From contig CAJANN010000204.1 of NCBI GenBank assembly GCA_903941095.1, forward strand, positions 1 through 45,449: DNA of 45,449 nt, written 5' to 3'. The notes under the pieces were generated by a model. That model made no database searches, was not told where the DNA came from, and was given only the letters and a program-made list of their open reading frames with translations. The translations under genes were made by a program, and so were the position numbers. Below, piece after piece: positions 33,015 to 42,042 of the stretch (positions within the stretch are counted from its first letter, which is position 1; the number at the start of each line of letters is the position of its first letter). This DNA comes from an uncultured Rhodospirillaceae bacterium. Lineage in GTDB: Bacteria > Pseudomonadota > Alphaproteobacteria > Rhodospirillales > Magnetospirillaceae.

Positions 33015-33138
33015 GGTCTGGGGGAAAAAGTCTAAGGAATCCTCGCGAGCCACGCGGTGCTTCTCATGAACGAATGATGCGGGTGCGAGACTATATCTAC
33101 CAAGTCTCTGCCATCTCAACGATATTCGCCAGATTCCG

Positions 33139-34671
33139 TTACGAGGAGGCTTCGCCGGCCAACTTGCAGGCGATGCGGTCGGCGTTGGCCATGACGGCGA
33201 AGGTATGGTGCTTGGCCGGAACCCGGGGCAACACGGCTCCGTCGATGACGTGGACGCCGGGCACGCCCGGCAGTTCGCCCAACGCGGAAACCACTTGGCC
33301 GACCGGCAGGACGGCGCCGTAATGGACCTCGGCCCCCGGGAGGTAGGCCGATGCCGAGCCGGGCAGGATCCACGCCCCCAGTCGGCGGAAATTCCGGCCA
33401 AGGCCGGCCAGTGTCCGGCGCATGGCTGGGTAAAAATCGGGGGCATGGCCGCCCTGGATGTCCAGAATGCCGTCGGCGCGCAACGTCACGCTATTGGCGC
33501 TGTATTCGCCGGGAAGGTAGACCAGGCCCAGCGCCAGTCCAGGCATCAGGGCGCGCAGGAAGTCTGCGGCGCCCCTTCGGGTCAGGGGCAGGTGGGCGGC
33601 GATGTCGGGCGCGGCCAAGGTCGCCGCGTCGTAAAGCAGGCCCAGTGCGTGGTTGCGCATGGGGCCACCTAGATCCAGGCGGAAACTCAATTGCGACAGC
33701 CCGAATCCCCGGTTCGGCAATCCGCGGCCCAAGCGCGCAGGCAAGGCCATCGCGAAGGCGAAGGCCGGGGCGTTTCGGATGGGCAGCCGCTTGTCGACCC
33801 AGCCCATGGCGGCCAGCGCCAGCCGGGCCGATGCGGGCGGCCCGGCCGCCAGTAGGACGCGATCTCCCCGGAAGGACAATATTTCGCCGTCTCGGACCGC
33901 CTCGGCCCAGCCTGGGCCGACCCGGGTCACGGTGACGGACGGCTCGACGGTCAGGTGGGGGAAGGCGCGCAATTGGTCCAACTCGTCGGCGGAATTGTAA
34001 ATGGCGCCGACGCCGCATCCCCATAGGCACAATTGGTCCAGGACGCAGGCATGGGCGCCTTCGCTTCGCACCGCCAGCCGCGATCGACCGAGCGAGAAGT
34101 CCCCGGCCCCGCCCTGCTGCCGATAGCGGTCCAGCAGGCCCTGGGCCATTGGGGTCAGCGGCAAGGCGGGCTGCAGGGGCAGTCCCCGCCCGTGAAAGCT
34201 GGCCATGTCGTCGCCGTCCGTGCCGCTCAGGCCCAGGCGCTGCGCGACACGGCGGTAGGATTCGTCCAAGGCGGCGGCAGGCAGCGCCCCGCCCAGGTCG
34301 TCGTCGTCAAAGGCGCTGCAGACGGCTCCCCACAGATTGGACAGGCCGCCGGCCGCCATGGTGCCGACCAGGGCGAATCCATGCGGCTCCAGGCGATTGC
34401 CGGGCGCATAGCCATCGACGAAGTCCGGAGACGCGCAGGTCCTCAGTTTCGGGCTGTAGGCAGCCATATCGCGCAAGCCGCCCAGGTCGGGGCCCAGCAA
34501 GTGGCTGCGGCCCAGGCGCCGCTGATCCGGCAGGGCCGGGCGGTCGGCGGGCGGTGGGGCCAGCCGGCCGGTTCCGGCATCCAGAAGCACGACCTCGTGA
34601 CCGGCCTCGAGCAGGGGCCGCGCCGCGGAAATTCCCGCCGGGCCGGTGCCGACGATGACGAAGCGTGTCAT
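33139..34671 (-). CDS. GMC-type FAD-dependent oxidoreductase
   Basis: The 510-residue protein has the FAD-binding Rossmann motif VIVGTGPAGISAARPLLEAG and a second segment around GLSNLWGAV that matches GMC oxidoreductases. At the C-terminus VIDGAVLPRVPAKHHTFAVMANADRIA gives the family's His-bearing active-site end. GMC enzymes oxidise alcohols, sugars or polyols using FAD. No signal peptide is seen, so it probably works in the cytoplasm. The ATG overlaps the upstream SDR gene stop (ATGA), so it is translationally coupled. GMC enzymes are not common in O-antigen loci, so it may be part of an unusual sugar oxidation. Confidence 0.82.
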   Translation of the reverse strand: MTRFVIVGTGPAGISAARPLLEAGHEVVLLDAGTGRLAPPPADRPALPDQRRLGRSHLLGPDLGGLRDMAAYSPKLRTCASPDFVDGYAPGNRLEPHGFALVGTMAAGGLSNLWGAVCSAFDDDDLGGALPAAALDESYRRVAQRLGLSGTDGDDMASFHGRGLPLQPALPLTPMAQGLLDRYRQQGGAGDFSLGRSRLAVRSEGAHACVLDQLCLWGCGVGAIYNSADELDQLRAFPHLTVEPSVTVTRVGPGWAEAVRDGEILSFRGDRVLLAAGPPASARLALAAMGWVDKRLPIRNAPAFAFAMALPARLGRGLPNRGFGLSQLSFRLDLGGPMRNHALGLLYDAATLAAPDIAAHLPLTRRGAADFLRALMPGLALGLVYLPGEYSANSVTLRADGILDIQGGHAPDFYPAMRRTLAGLGRNFRRLGAWILPGSASAYLPGAEVHYGAVLPVGQVVSALGELPGVPGVHVIDGAVLPRVPAKHHTFAVMANADRIACKLAGEASS

Positions 34672-35903
34672 CGTCCCCGCCCAAGGATCAGGCGGATCGG
34701 CAGCAATAATCCCTCGACGGCCAGCGTTCGCACCAGACCCAGGACCGCCCTGACCCGGCCCTCGCCATTCTGGGCATAGGCGGTAGCGCCCCCATGCGCC
34801 CCGATGTCGGCGATGGTGAAGGCCATGGACAAACGGCCCTTCAACCGAGTCGGGTCGGCGGGGCCGGAGATCGGTTCGAAGGCCCGCAGCGCCGTCGGGC
34901 AGGTGGTGGGCAACGACAAGGGCTTGGCGCCGCCGAAACGCTCGACACCACGGGCATAAGCGCGCAAATGGCGCAAACGCGGGCGGCTGCCGGCGACGGC
35001 GCGCAGCAAGATGACGCCCTCACGCAACAGCAAGCGGCGTGGCCCCGGTCCCTCGGCGGCCAGGGCCAGCTCAACCGGGCGCAGGGCAAGGCCCAAGGCC
35101 GTCAGGTCGCCCGAGCTGTCGATGGTGGTGATCCCGGCCAGGCCCATCACGCGCTCGGGATCGACCTTGATCGGCAGCGGGAGTGCGTTGACCACCCGAA
35201 CCGCCAGCAAGACCAGCAGCAACGGCAGCGGTACGACGATCAGGCGCTTGTGGTGGATGGTGCGCGCCAGCAGGCGCAGCCACGCACCGAAAGTCACGGA
35301 AACCGGGTCGGCCAGCCCCCAGGTCTTTCGATCCATCTCGGACCGCTCGGCTAGGCGCAGCAATCCCTCGCACAGATCGTCGAGGTGGATGGGCTGGATT
35401 CCCTTGTCGGTGCCGATCATCGGCAAAATCGCCAGTTTGCCGGCCAGCGCGCACATGGTTCCCCATTGGCCGAGCCGCGGCCCGCCATAAACGAGCCCGA
35501 TGCGGGCGGCGACCTCGTCCGTCCCCGTCAACTCGGATGTCAGGGTCCATTTAAGGCGGCCGTAACGGTTCAGCGCCCCCTCGCGGGCCGAGATGCTGGA
35601 CGCCAGCACGAAGCGCCGAATCCCGGCTTGGCGAGCGGCCGCCAGCAGGGCGCGCGTGCCGATCAGGTTCTCGTCCTCGGCCTCGGGGCGCGAGCTGTCC
35701 CATTGATGGGCCAGATGCAGCACGGCGTCGATGCCGGCCAGGCAATCCCGGGGGACCGGGGCGGTCAAATCCCATGGGAACCATTGTACCGGCGCGGCCG
35801 GGCGTCGCCGGGACAGCACGACCACCTCGTGCCCGCGCGCCATCGCTGCCGCCAGCAAGGGGGTGCCGATATAGCCGCTGCCGCCGGTGATCAGGATGCG
35901 CAT
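34668..35903 (-). CDS. NAD-dependent epimerase/dehydratase-like SDR with C-terminal extension
   Basis: The 411-residue protein opens MRILITGGSGYIGTPLLAAA (extended SDR NAD-binding motif) and continues with DAVLHLAHQ and FVLASSISARE. The active-site region reads NRYGRLKW, with Y and K in the YxxxK order. After about residue 300 it has an extra 110 residues, rich in Leu and Arg, including SLPTTCPTALRAFEPISGP, that are not part of a normal SDR and whose role is unknown. ATG 35903 has GGAGGG just upstream and overlaps the asnB stop by 13 bases; a longer frame to 35987 re-reads that gene. It likely acts on a nucleotide sugar; the coupled GMC oxidoreductase suggests a shared pathway. Confidence 0.8.
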   Translation of the reverse strand: MRILITGGSGYIGTPLLAAAMARGHEVVVLSRRRPAAPVQWFPWDLTAPVPRDCLAGIDAVLHLAHQWDSSRPEAEDENLIGTRALLAAARQAGIRRFVLASSISAREGALNRYGRLKWTLTSELTGTDEVAARIGLVYGGPRLGQWGTMCALAGKLAILPMIGTDKGIQPIHLDDLCEGLLRLAERSEMDRKTWGLADPVSVTFGAWLRLLARTIHHKRLIVVPLPLLLVLLAVRVVNALPLPIKVDPERVMGLAGITTIDSSGDLTALGLALRPVELALAAEGPGPRRLLLREGVILLRAVAGSRPRLRHLRAYARGVERFGGAKPLSLPTTCPTALRAFEPISGPADPTRLKGRLSMAFTIADIGAHGGATAYAQNGEGRVRAVLGLVRTLAVEGLLLPIRLILGRGR

Positions 35904-37789
35904 GTGCCCTCCATCCACAATCCCAACATGGTCAGGCCGCCCAGGCGATGGCTGTTGTCGCGCCGCCGGGTCCGGTGCTCCGCCCACAAGGCGTCGATGG
36001 CGTCGCGGCGAAACCAGTTCAGCATCGGCCCAGAGGTGGTGGCGCTATAGGCCATGTCGGCCAGCCCGCCGGTCAGCCAGTGGCTCACCGGTGCGTTGAA
36101 GCCGCGCTTGGGACGGTTCAGCACCTGATCGGGCAGGCGGCCGGCCTGAGACAGTTTCAGGAGATGCTTCTTGCGGCCGCCCTTCAATTTCCATTCGGGC
36201 GGCAGCGCCGCGGCGAACTCGATCAGCCGATGGTCGAGGAAGGGGGCACGGGCCTCGAGCGAGCAGTCCATGGTCGAGCGATCAACCTTGACCAGCACGT
36301 CATCGACCAGGAAGGTCTTGATATCGACGTAACAGGCGCGATCGAGCCAGTCGCATCCCTGGACGCCGTCGAAGTGGCGGCGGAAACTGTCGAAGGGGTC
36401 GGTGGCCAGGACTGCCTCGGCCCGGTCGGGGCGCAGCAGCATCGCCCGTTCGCTGCCGGCGAATATTTCCCGCCAGCTGGCATGCGCTTGTTCGAACGGC
36501 AAGGCCAGGCCGGCCAGGAACTGCTTCAGCTTGTAGTCGAAAGTGACCTTGCCGAAACTGGTGGGGACCAGCGCCCGGGCCGTCGCCGCCAGCCCGCGTG
36601 CCAGCCGGGGTGGCACCAGTGGTGCCGCCCGTCGGTGCACCCGGTCGGCGGCATAGGTCTCGTAGCCCGCGAATAATTCGTCGCCGCCGTCCCCCGACAG
36701 CGCCACCGTCACCTTCTTGCGCGCGAAGTCGGCCAGGAACCAGCATGGGATGATCGAGGTGTCGGCGAACGGCTCGTCGGCCATCGAGGTCAGCATGGGC
36801 AGGATGCGGGCCATTTCGCCATCGACCATCCGGGCGTGATGATCGACCTTCAGATGGTGGGCCATGGCTTGGGCTTCAGGCAGCTCGCTGAAGCTCTTTT
36901 CCGCGAAGCCGATCGAGAAGGTGAGAATGCTGCCCGCGGCCTGGTTGCGAACCATCGAGGCCACGATCGCCGCCGAATCGATGCCGCCGGATAAAAACGC
37001 CCCCAGCGGAACGTCGCTGACCATGCGCAGCCGTACCGCGTCGTCCAGCAGGGCGCTCAATTCCTCGGCGGCGTCGGCCTCGCTGGCGAATTGGCGTTTG
37101 GTGGCGAAGCATCGGGCGAGGCTCCAGTACTCGAACGGTTCGCCCGAGCCATCGGCCTCGACCACCATGGCATGGGCCGGCGGCAGCTTTTCCACACCCT
37201 GCAGGATGCAGCGGTCGCCCAGCACGTAATTGTGTCCCAGATATTGGGCCAGGGCGCCAGGATCGATGACGTCCGAAACGGCCGGATGCAGGCGAAGCGC
37301 CTTCAGTTCCGAGGCGAAGACGAGGCCGCCCCCGGGCAGTCTGGTGAAGAACAACGGCTTCTCGCCGGCACGGTCGCGGGCCAAGATCAGCTGCCGCGTG
37401 CGGCCGTCCCACAGCGCCAGGGCGAACATACCGTTCAGGCGGCTCAGGAAATCCATGCCCCAGGTGGCATAGGCGTTCAAGATGACCTCGGTGTCGCCGC
37501 GCGTGCGAAACCTGACCCCCATCCCCTCCAATTCGTCGCGCAACGCGACGAAATTATAGATTTCACCGTTGAAGACGATCCACAGATCCCGGTCGGGCAG
37601 GGCCATCGGCTGGTTGCCCGACGGGTCGAGGTCGATGATCGCCAGCCGGGCGTGGCCCAGGGTGACCGGGGCTTGCTCGATCACCGCCCGGTGATCCGGG
37701 CCGCGATGGGCCATCGCCGCCGCCATGCGGCCGACCAGATCCGGCTGGGGCGCGCTGCGCGCGTCAAGTATTCCTGCGATGCCGCACAT
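35891..37789 (-). CDS. asnB: AsnB-type glutamine-dependent amidotransferase (copy 2)
   Basis: The 632-residue protein begins MCGIAGIL with nucleophile Cys2 and has HRGPDHRAV, FNGEIYNF and NGMFALALWD in the glutaminase domain. Its synthetase domain has FLSGGIDSAAIV and SGDGGDELFAGYETY. All key motifs look intact, so it should be an active amide-forming enzyme. As for copy 1, amidation of a uronic acid in the glycan is more likely than asparagine synthesis, since three paralogs lie in this locus. I start at ATG 37789; a 33-base extension to 37822 is non-homologous. It lies 120 bases after copy 3. Confidence 0.9.
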   Translation of the reverse strand: MCGIAGILDARSAPQPDLVGRMAAAMAHRGPDHRAVIEQAPVTLGHARLAIIDLDPSGNQPMALPDRDLWIVFNGEIYNFVALRDELEGMGVRFRTRGDTEVILNAYATWGMDFLSRLNGMFALALWDGRTRQLILARDRAGEKPLFFTRLPGGGLVFASELKALRLHPAVSDVIDPGALAQYLGHNYVLGDRCILQGVEKLPPAHAMVVEADGSGEPFEYWSLARCFATKRQFASEADAAEELSALLDDAVRLRMVSDVPLGAFLSGGIDSAAIVASMVRNQAAGSILTFSIGFAEKSFSELPEAQAMAHHLKVDHHARMVDGEMARILPMLTSMADEPFADTSIIPCWFLADFARKKVTVALSGDGGDELFAGYETYAADRVHRRAAPLVPPRLARGLAATARALVPTSFGKVTFDYKLKQFLAGLALPFEQAHASWREIFAGSERAMLLRPDRAEAVLATDPFDSFRRHFDGVQGCDWLDRACYVDIKTFLVDDVLVKVDRSTMDCSLEARAPFLDHRLIEFAAALPPEWKLKGGRKKHLLKLSQAGRLPDQVLNRPKRGFNAPVSHWLTGGLADMAYSATTSGPMLNWFRRDAIDALWAEHRTRRRDNSHRLGGLTMLGLWMEGTCAS

Positions 37790-37909
37790 AAGAATCCAGA
37801 GGGTTAACGGTGTGCCTCTCACGCTTGGGCATGTTGCACCATGGACCGGGCTGTAAGGTCCAGCATTTCCTCTTCTCGCTCGGTACGGGGCTTGTCCGGG
37901 GGCAAGACG

Positions 37910-39754
37910 TCATGGCGAGATTCCGGCGACCCGGCCCCAGGCGGCGAAGCTGACGATCCGCCACAAGGTGAAATCAAATGGCCGCACGCCTTCCAGCACG
38001 TCCGACGCTATTGATTGCAAGGCCGGCCCATTGAAGAATTCAGGAAAGCGCAGCGTGGCCTGGGCCACGGAATCGCGCACCAGATCGCGGGCCGGTCCGG
38101 CCAGCCAGCGGCGCTCGGGTGTGGCGAAGCCGACCTTATCCTGCCGATGGCGAATCTCGGGAGGCAGGATCGCCTCCATGGCGTGGCGCAAGATCCACTT
38201 GGTCTCGCCATCGACGATCTTGTGGCGCGATCCCAGGCCGACCGTCAGCTCCACCAAACGATAATCCAGGAATGGCAGGCGGCTTTCGACACCGTGGGCC
38301 ATGCTGTTGCGGTCCTCGTAATGCAACAGCATGGGCAGGCTGGTTTCCTGCATCTGGCTGGTCATAAGGGTGTCGAGATCGGCGGTGGCCGGCAGCGGGA
38401 CATGGTGACCGGCGGCGAAGTCGGCGTGCAGCCAGGCGGGGCGGTGAATACCGCGCAGGCGGCGCAAGGCCTGGCGTCCCACCTGGGGCAGCAGGGCGCG
38501 GCCCAGCACGGCGGCCTGCCAGATCCGCCCGGTTCCGTGGCGCCGCCGCTGCGCCGCCAACTCCCGCATCAACAGGGACAGGCGTGCGGTCCGCAGCAAA
38601 TCCGCGTGGTAGGCGGTGAATGCCGGGTGATAGCCGGCCAATTGTTCGTCGGCCCCCTGACCATCCAGCATCACCGGCACCCCTTGGGCGCGGGCGGCCT
38701 GGAAGACGCACCATTGGGCGAAGACGCTGGTGCTGCCGAAGGGACCGTCCTGGTGATGGACCAGGGTGTCGAGAAGCGTGGAAAGATCCGCGCCGTCGGG
38801 AAACACGTGGACCGGCCGGGTCGGTCGGGCGGCATTGACGATGTCGATGAAATGCCGCTCGTCGATGGCGTCGTCATCATAGCAGGCGCTGACCGTGACC
38901 ATCGGCTGCTGCAGTCGGCGGGTGGCCAGGCAGACGATGGCGCTGGAATCCAATCCGCCGGACAGGCAAGACCCCACCGGAACATCCGAGCGCAGTCGCA
39001 GACGGACCGAATCATCCAGCAGATGCCTGAACGTCTCGGCAGCCTGGCTTGCCGGCATCGTCAGTGACCCCGGGCGAGGCAGCGCATACCACCGCCTCAC
39101 CTCTATCTGGCCGCGGCCGTCCAGCGTCAGCCCGGCACATTCGCCGCCACGCAATTGGCGCACTCCGGCCAGCAAGGTGGCTGCCGAGTGGTCGAAGACC
39201 CCCCAGGCTAGGAAATCATAGGTGGCACTTCGCTCAAGCCTGGCTTCAAAGCCGGCTACCGTGGCGAATTGCTTGATTTCCGAGGCAAAGGCGACGCCCC
39301 CCGTCTCGGTGCGCCACCAATAAAGCGGCTTGACTCCGAAACGGTCGCGGGCCGCGAATAGCCGGTTGCGGCGACGGTCCCACAGCACGAAGGCGAACAT
39401 GCCGTTCATTCGGTCCAGGCACGCCTCGCCCCATTCGGCATAGGCGGCCAGCAGGACTTCCGTGTCGGTTCGGGTGACGAAACGGTGGCCCTTGGATTCC
39501 AGTTCGTCGCGCAACTCGACATGGTTATAGATTTCGCCGTTATAAACGATCCGCAGGTCGTGGCCGGGCAGACCCATAGGCTGGGCGCCGGCCGCCGACA
39601 GATCCAGGATCGATAGCCGGCGATGGCCCAACAGCAGCGGACCGGCCGGGCTGTCGTGCGATTCCCATCCCTGGCCGTCGGGGCCACGGTGGGCGACCGC
39701 TTGGATGGCGGCGGTGGTGGCGTCGATACCCACCGAAGCCCAAATGCCGCACAT
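37910..39754 (-). CDS. asnB: AsnB-type glutamine-dependent amidotransferase (copy 3)
   Basis: The 614-residue protein starts MCGIWASVG (Cys2), with HRGPDGQGW, YNGEIYN and NGMFAFVLWD in the glutaminase half. The synthetase half has CLSGGLDSSAIV and DGQGADEQLAGYHP in place of the SGDGGDELFAGY of the other two copies. This divergence suggests it is an older, separate paralog with a different acceptor. It lies 3 bases after the GT4 gene at 39758-40921 in the same operon. Amidation of uronic acid residues made by the diacetamido-uronic acid genes at 40921-44749 is the best guess. Confidence 0.9.
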   Translation of the reverse strand: MCGIWASVGIDATTAAIQAVAHRGPDGQGWESHDSPAGPLLLGHRRLSILDLSAAGAQPMGLPGHDLRIVYNGEIYNHVELRDELESKGHRFVTRTDTEVLLAAYAEWGEACLDRMNGMFAFVLWDRRRNRLFAARDRFGVKPLYWWRTETGGVAFASEIKQFATVAGFEARLERSATYDFLAWGVFDHSAATLLAGVRQLRGGECAGLTLDGRGQIEVRRWYALPRPGSLTMPASQAAETFRHLLDDSVRLRLRSDVPVGSCLSGGLDSSAIVCLATRRLQQPMVTVSACYDDDAIDERHFIDIVNAARPTRPVHVFPDGADLSTLLDTLVHHQDGPFGSTSVFAQWCVFQAARAQGVPVMLDGQGADEQLAGYHPAFTAYHADLLRTARLSLLMRELAAQRRRHGTGRIWQAAVLGRALLPQVGRQALRRLRGIHRPAWLHADFAAGHHVPLPATADLDTLMTSQMQETSLPMLLHYEDRNSMAHGVESRLPFLDYRLVELTVGLGSRHKIVDGETKWILRHAMEAILPPEIRHRQDKVGFATPERRWLAGPARDLVRDSVAQATLRFPEFFNGPALQSIASDVLEGVRPFDFTLWRIVSFAAWGRVAGISP

Positions 39755-39757
39755 CGG

Positions 39758-40921
39758 TCAGACTCCCTTCAAGGAATCGAACAAGGCGACCAGCTTCCGG
39801 CTTTCCTGCTCCCAGCACAGCGTTCTCGCGGTTTCGAGCGAGCGACGCTTGCACCCGTCGATGCGGTCGCGGGTGAAGCCGTTGACCGCGGCGGCGATGG
39901 CTTCGGGCGAGAGGCCGGCAATGGACGCGCCCAGATCGTGGGCACGCAACAGGCGGCCCATTTCCTCGGCGTCGCTCAGGCACAAGGCTAGGCCTGCCAT
40001 CACATACTCGAAGAACTTGTTGGGCAGGCAGAAGCGGGTTTGACGCGAGGTCGGCGGAATCGGGTGGATGCCGATGTCCGAACGATTGGCCGCCTGGACC
40101 ACCCGATCGGGCTTGACCGCCGGTTCGAAACGGATGCGATCGGGGGCGGTGGCGGCGGCCGACGATCTCAGTCCGTCGACCACCGTTTGTTCGCCAAAGC
40201 CGCGAATGAGCAGATGGAATTGCGGTGCCCAGTGGCGCACGCTTTTGACCAGGGCGCACAATCCACGATCGTCGCGGATGGTCCCGTGGTAAAGCACCTC
40301 GATCCGCTCGCCGGTCGGGCGGAACGCCGTTTCGATGAAGGGGACGATGTTGCGGACCACCTGCGGGCGGGCGGCAAGACGGTAATCGGCCTGGATCAGG
40401 TCGGCAATGCCGTCGGCCACGGTCATCACCGCTGCCGTCTGGCCGATGTGGCGTTGCTCCAGGGCGCGGATATAGGTGGGAAACAACAAGCGCCAGGACA
40501 GCCGGTCAATCCCTTCCTCGACGGCGTATTCGTGGCTGTCATAGACGACGATGCCGCCCTTCTCGCGGGCCAGTCGAACAGCCGCCGGCAGCGCCAGCCA
40601 ATCGTTGGCGACCCAGATGTCGGCCTGGGTGCGCAGTCCCGCCTTATACAGCTCGGCATTGGCGCCCGAGTGCCAGTAGGCGAATTCGGCCAGTGCGGGC
40701 ACCATTCTGGCGGCGGCCAGTGACGCCATGCGCTGGGCATAATAGAGCAGACCCGAGCCGCCCGGTCCCATGGCGATGATCGGCCAGACCGGCAAGGTGC
40801 CGCGACCGCCGCCCAAGCCGACGGCGGTGACATCGTATCCCGCAGCGGCCAGTGCGTCGCCGTGACGCCGGATTCTGGCGTCGTCCGCGATGATCGAGAT
40901 GGCGAGCAGGCAGACGCGCAT
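39758..40921 (-). CDS. GT4-like glycosyltransferase
   Basis: The 387-residue GT-B protein begins [20 protein letters not shown], a start typical for GT4 proteins of O-antigen clusters, followed by IWVANDWLALPAAV. The second domain has LYHGTIRDDRG, LLIRGFGEQ and the donor-binding segment CLPNKFFEYVMAGLALCLSD. The ATG at 40921 shares one base with the upstream aminotransferase stop (TGATG); the longer frame to 41071 re-reads that gene. It should add a sugar to the lipid-linked glycan in the cytoplasm. Because it directly follows the diacetamido-uronic acid genes, transfer of that sugar is a reasonable but unproven guess. Confidence 0.86.
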   Translation of the reverse strand: MRVCLLAISIIADDARIRRHGDALAAAGYDVTAVGLGGGRGTLPVWPIIAMGPGGSGLLYYAQRMASLAAARMVPALAEFAYWHSGANAELYKAGLRTQADIWVANDWLALPAAVRLAREKGGIVVYDSHEYAVEEGIDRLSWRLLFPTYIRALEQRHIGQTAAVMTVADGIADLIQADYRLAARPQVVRNIVPFIETAFRPTGERIEVLYHGTIRDDRGLCALVKSVRHWAPQFHLLIRGFGEQTVVDGLRSSAAATAPDRIRFEPAVKPDRVVQAANRSDIGIHPIPPTSRQTRFCLPNKFFEYVMAGLALCLSDAEEMGRLLRAHDLGASIAGLSPEAIAAAVNGFTRDRIDGCKRRSLETARTLCWEQESRKLVALFDSLKGV

Positions 40922-42042
40922 CAGGATTTCAGGAATTCGCTGACGATCGCCACGACACGGTCGATTTCCGTCGTGGTCAATTCCGGAAAGATCGGCAACG
41001 CCAGGGTTTCCTTCGCCCCGGTCTCGGAGACCGGAAGGCTGCCGGGCCGGTAGCCCAGATCGGAGAAGCATTCCTGAAGATGCAGCGGCAGCGGATAATA
41101 GATCTCGCAGCCGATCCGGGCCTTCTTCAGGTGGTCCTGCAGCGCGTCACGCCGAGGTGTGCTGATAACGTATTGATTGAAGATGTGGCGGCGCCCCGGC
41201 AGGCTGGCCGGCAGGCCCAGCCGGACCCCGGCTTCGGCGAATTTACGGTCATAGAGGGCGGCATTGGCCTGGCGTGCCGCGGTCCATTCGTCGAGATGGG
41301 GCAGTTTGACCCTGACGACCGCCGCCTGCAGGGCATCAAGCCGGAAATTGCCGCCGACGATCTTGTGGAAGTATTTGGGCTTCGAGCCATGGCCGCGCAG
41401 CACCCGCATCCTTTCCACCAAGGAATCGTCGTTGGTGACGGCCATGCCGGCGTCTCCGAAGGCACCCAGATTCTTCGAGGGGAAGAACGAGAAGCAGCCG
41501 ATGGTTCCCATCGATCCGGCCCGACGTCCCTTGTACTCGGCGCCGATGGCCTGGGCGGCATCCTCGACCACCGCCAATCCGTGTCGGCCGGCGATCGCGA
41601 GGATCGGATCCATATCGGCGCATTGCCCGTAAAGATGCACGGGAATGATCGCCTTGCTGCGCGCGGTGATGGCGGCCTCGATCCGGTCGGGGTCGATATT
41701 CCAATCTTCGGACCTGACATCGACGAAAACCGGCTTGGCGCCCAGGCGAGCAACCGCACCCGCGGTGGCGAAGAAACTGTAGGGAGTGGTGATCACCTCG
41801 TCACCCGGCCCGATATCCAGGGCCATCAAGGCCACCAGCAGCGCGTCGGTCCCGCTGGAAACGCCGACCCCATGGGCACAGCCGCTATAGGCGGCGATTT
41901 CACGTTCGCAGGCTTCGACCTCGGGTCCCATGATAAAGTGCTGGCTGACCAGCACCCGGTCGATGGCGGCGCGGATATCGGAGTCGATCAAGGCGAATTG
42001 CCGCTTCAAATCCAACAGCGGTACTTCAGTGGGCGGGCTCAC
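40921..42042 (-). CDS. wbpE: DegT/DnrJ/EryC1 PLP aminotransferase, WbpE-like
   Basis: The 373-residue sugar aminotransferase has [29 protein letters not shown] (D161) and the PLP-binding lysine K190 in [16 protein letters not shown]. The start [13 protein letters not shown] and the segment [10 protein letters not shown] are typical of WbpE-like enzymes. WbpE converts the 3-keto form of UDP-GlcNAcA to the 3-amino sugar using glutamate. It follows the fused dehydrogenase-acetyltransferase gene, which is consistent with that role, although other keto-sugars cannot be excluded. The GTG 42042 start overlaps the upstream stop (GTGA); the open frame to 42453 re-reads that gene. Its own stop overlaps the following GT4 start. 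Confidence 0.87.
   Translation of the reverse strand: MSPPTEVPLLDLKRQFALIDSDIRAAIDRVLVSQHFIMGPEVEACEREIAAYSGCAHGVGVSSGTDALLVALMALDIGPGDEVITTPYSFFATAGAVARLGAKPVFVDVRSEDWNIDPDRIEAAITARSKAIIPVHLYGQCADMDPILAIAGRHGLAVVEDAAQAIGAEYKGRRAGSMGTIGCFSFFPSKNLGAFGDAGMAVTNDDSLVERMRVLRGHGSKPKYFHKIVGGNFRLDALQAAVVRVKLPHLDEWTAARQANAALYDRKFAEAGVRLGLPASLPGRRHIFNQYVISTPRRDALQDHLKKARIGCEIYYPLPLHLQECFSDLGYRPGSLPVSETGAKETLALPIFPELTTTEIDRVVAIVSEFLKS

Noticed and set aside
33015-33446. N-terminal extension of the second zinc dehydrogenase
   Set aside because: The extra residues are Arg/Pro/Ser-rich and overlap the C-terminus of the GMC gene in another frame; family homology begins at ATG 33014.
37790-37909. Possible promoter or small gene in the 120-base gap between two asnB genes
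   Set aside because: No convincing -35/-10 pair, hairpin with U-run or coding frame with a ribosome binding site was seen.
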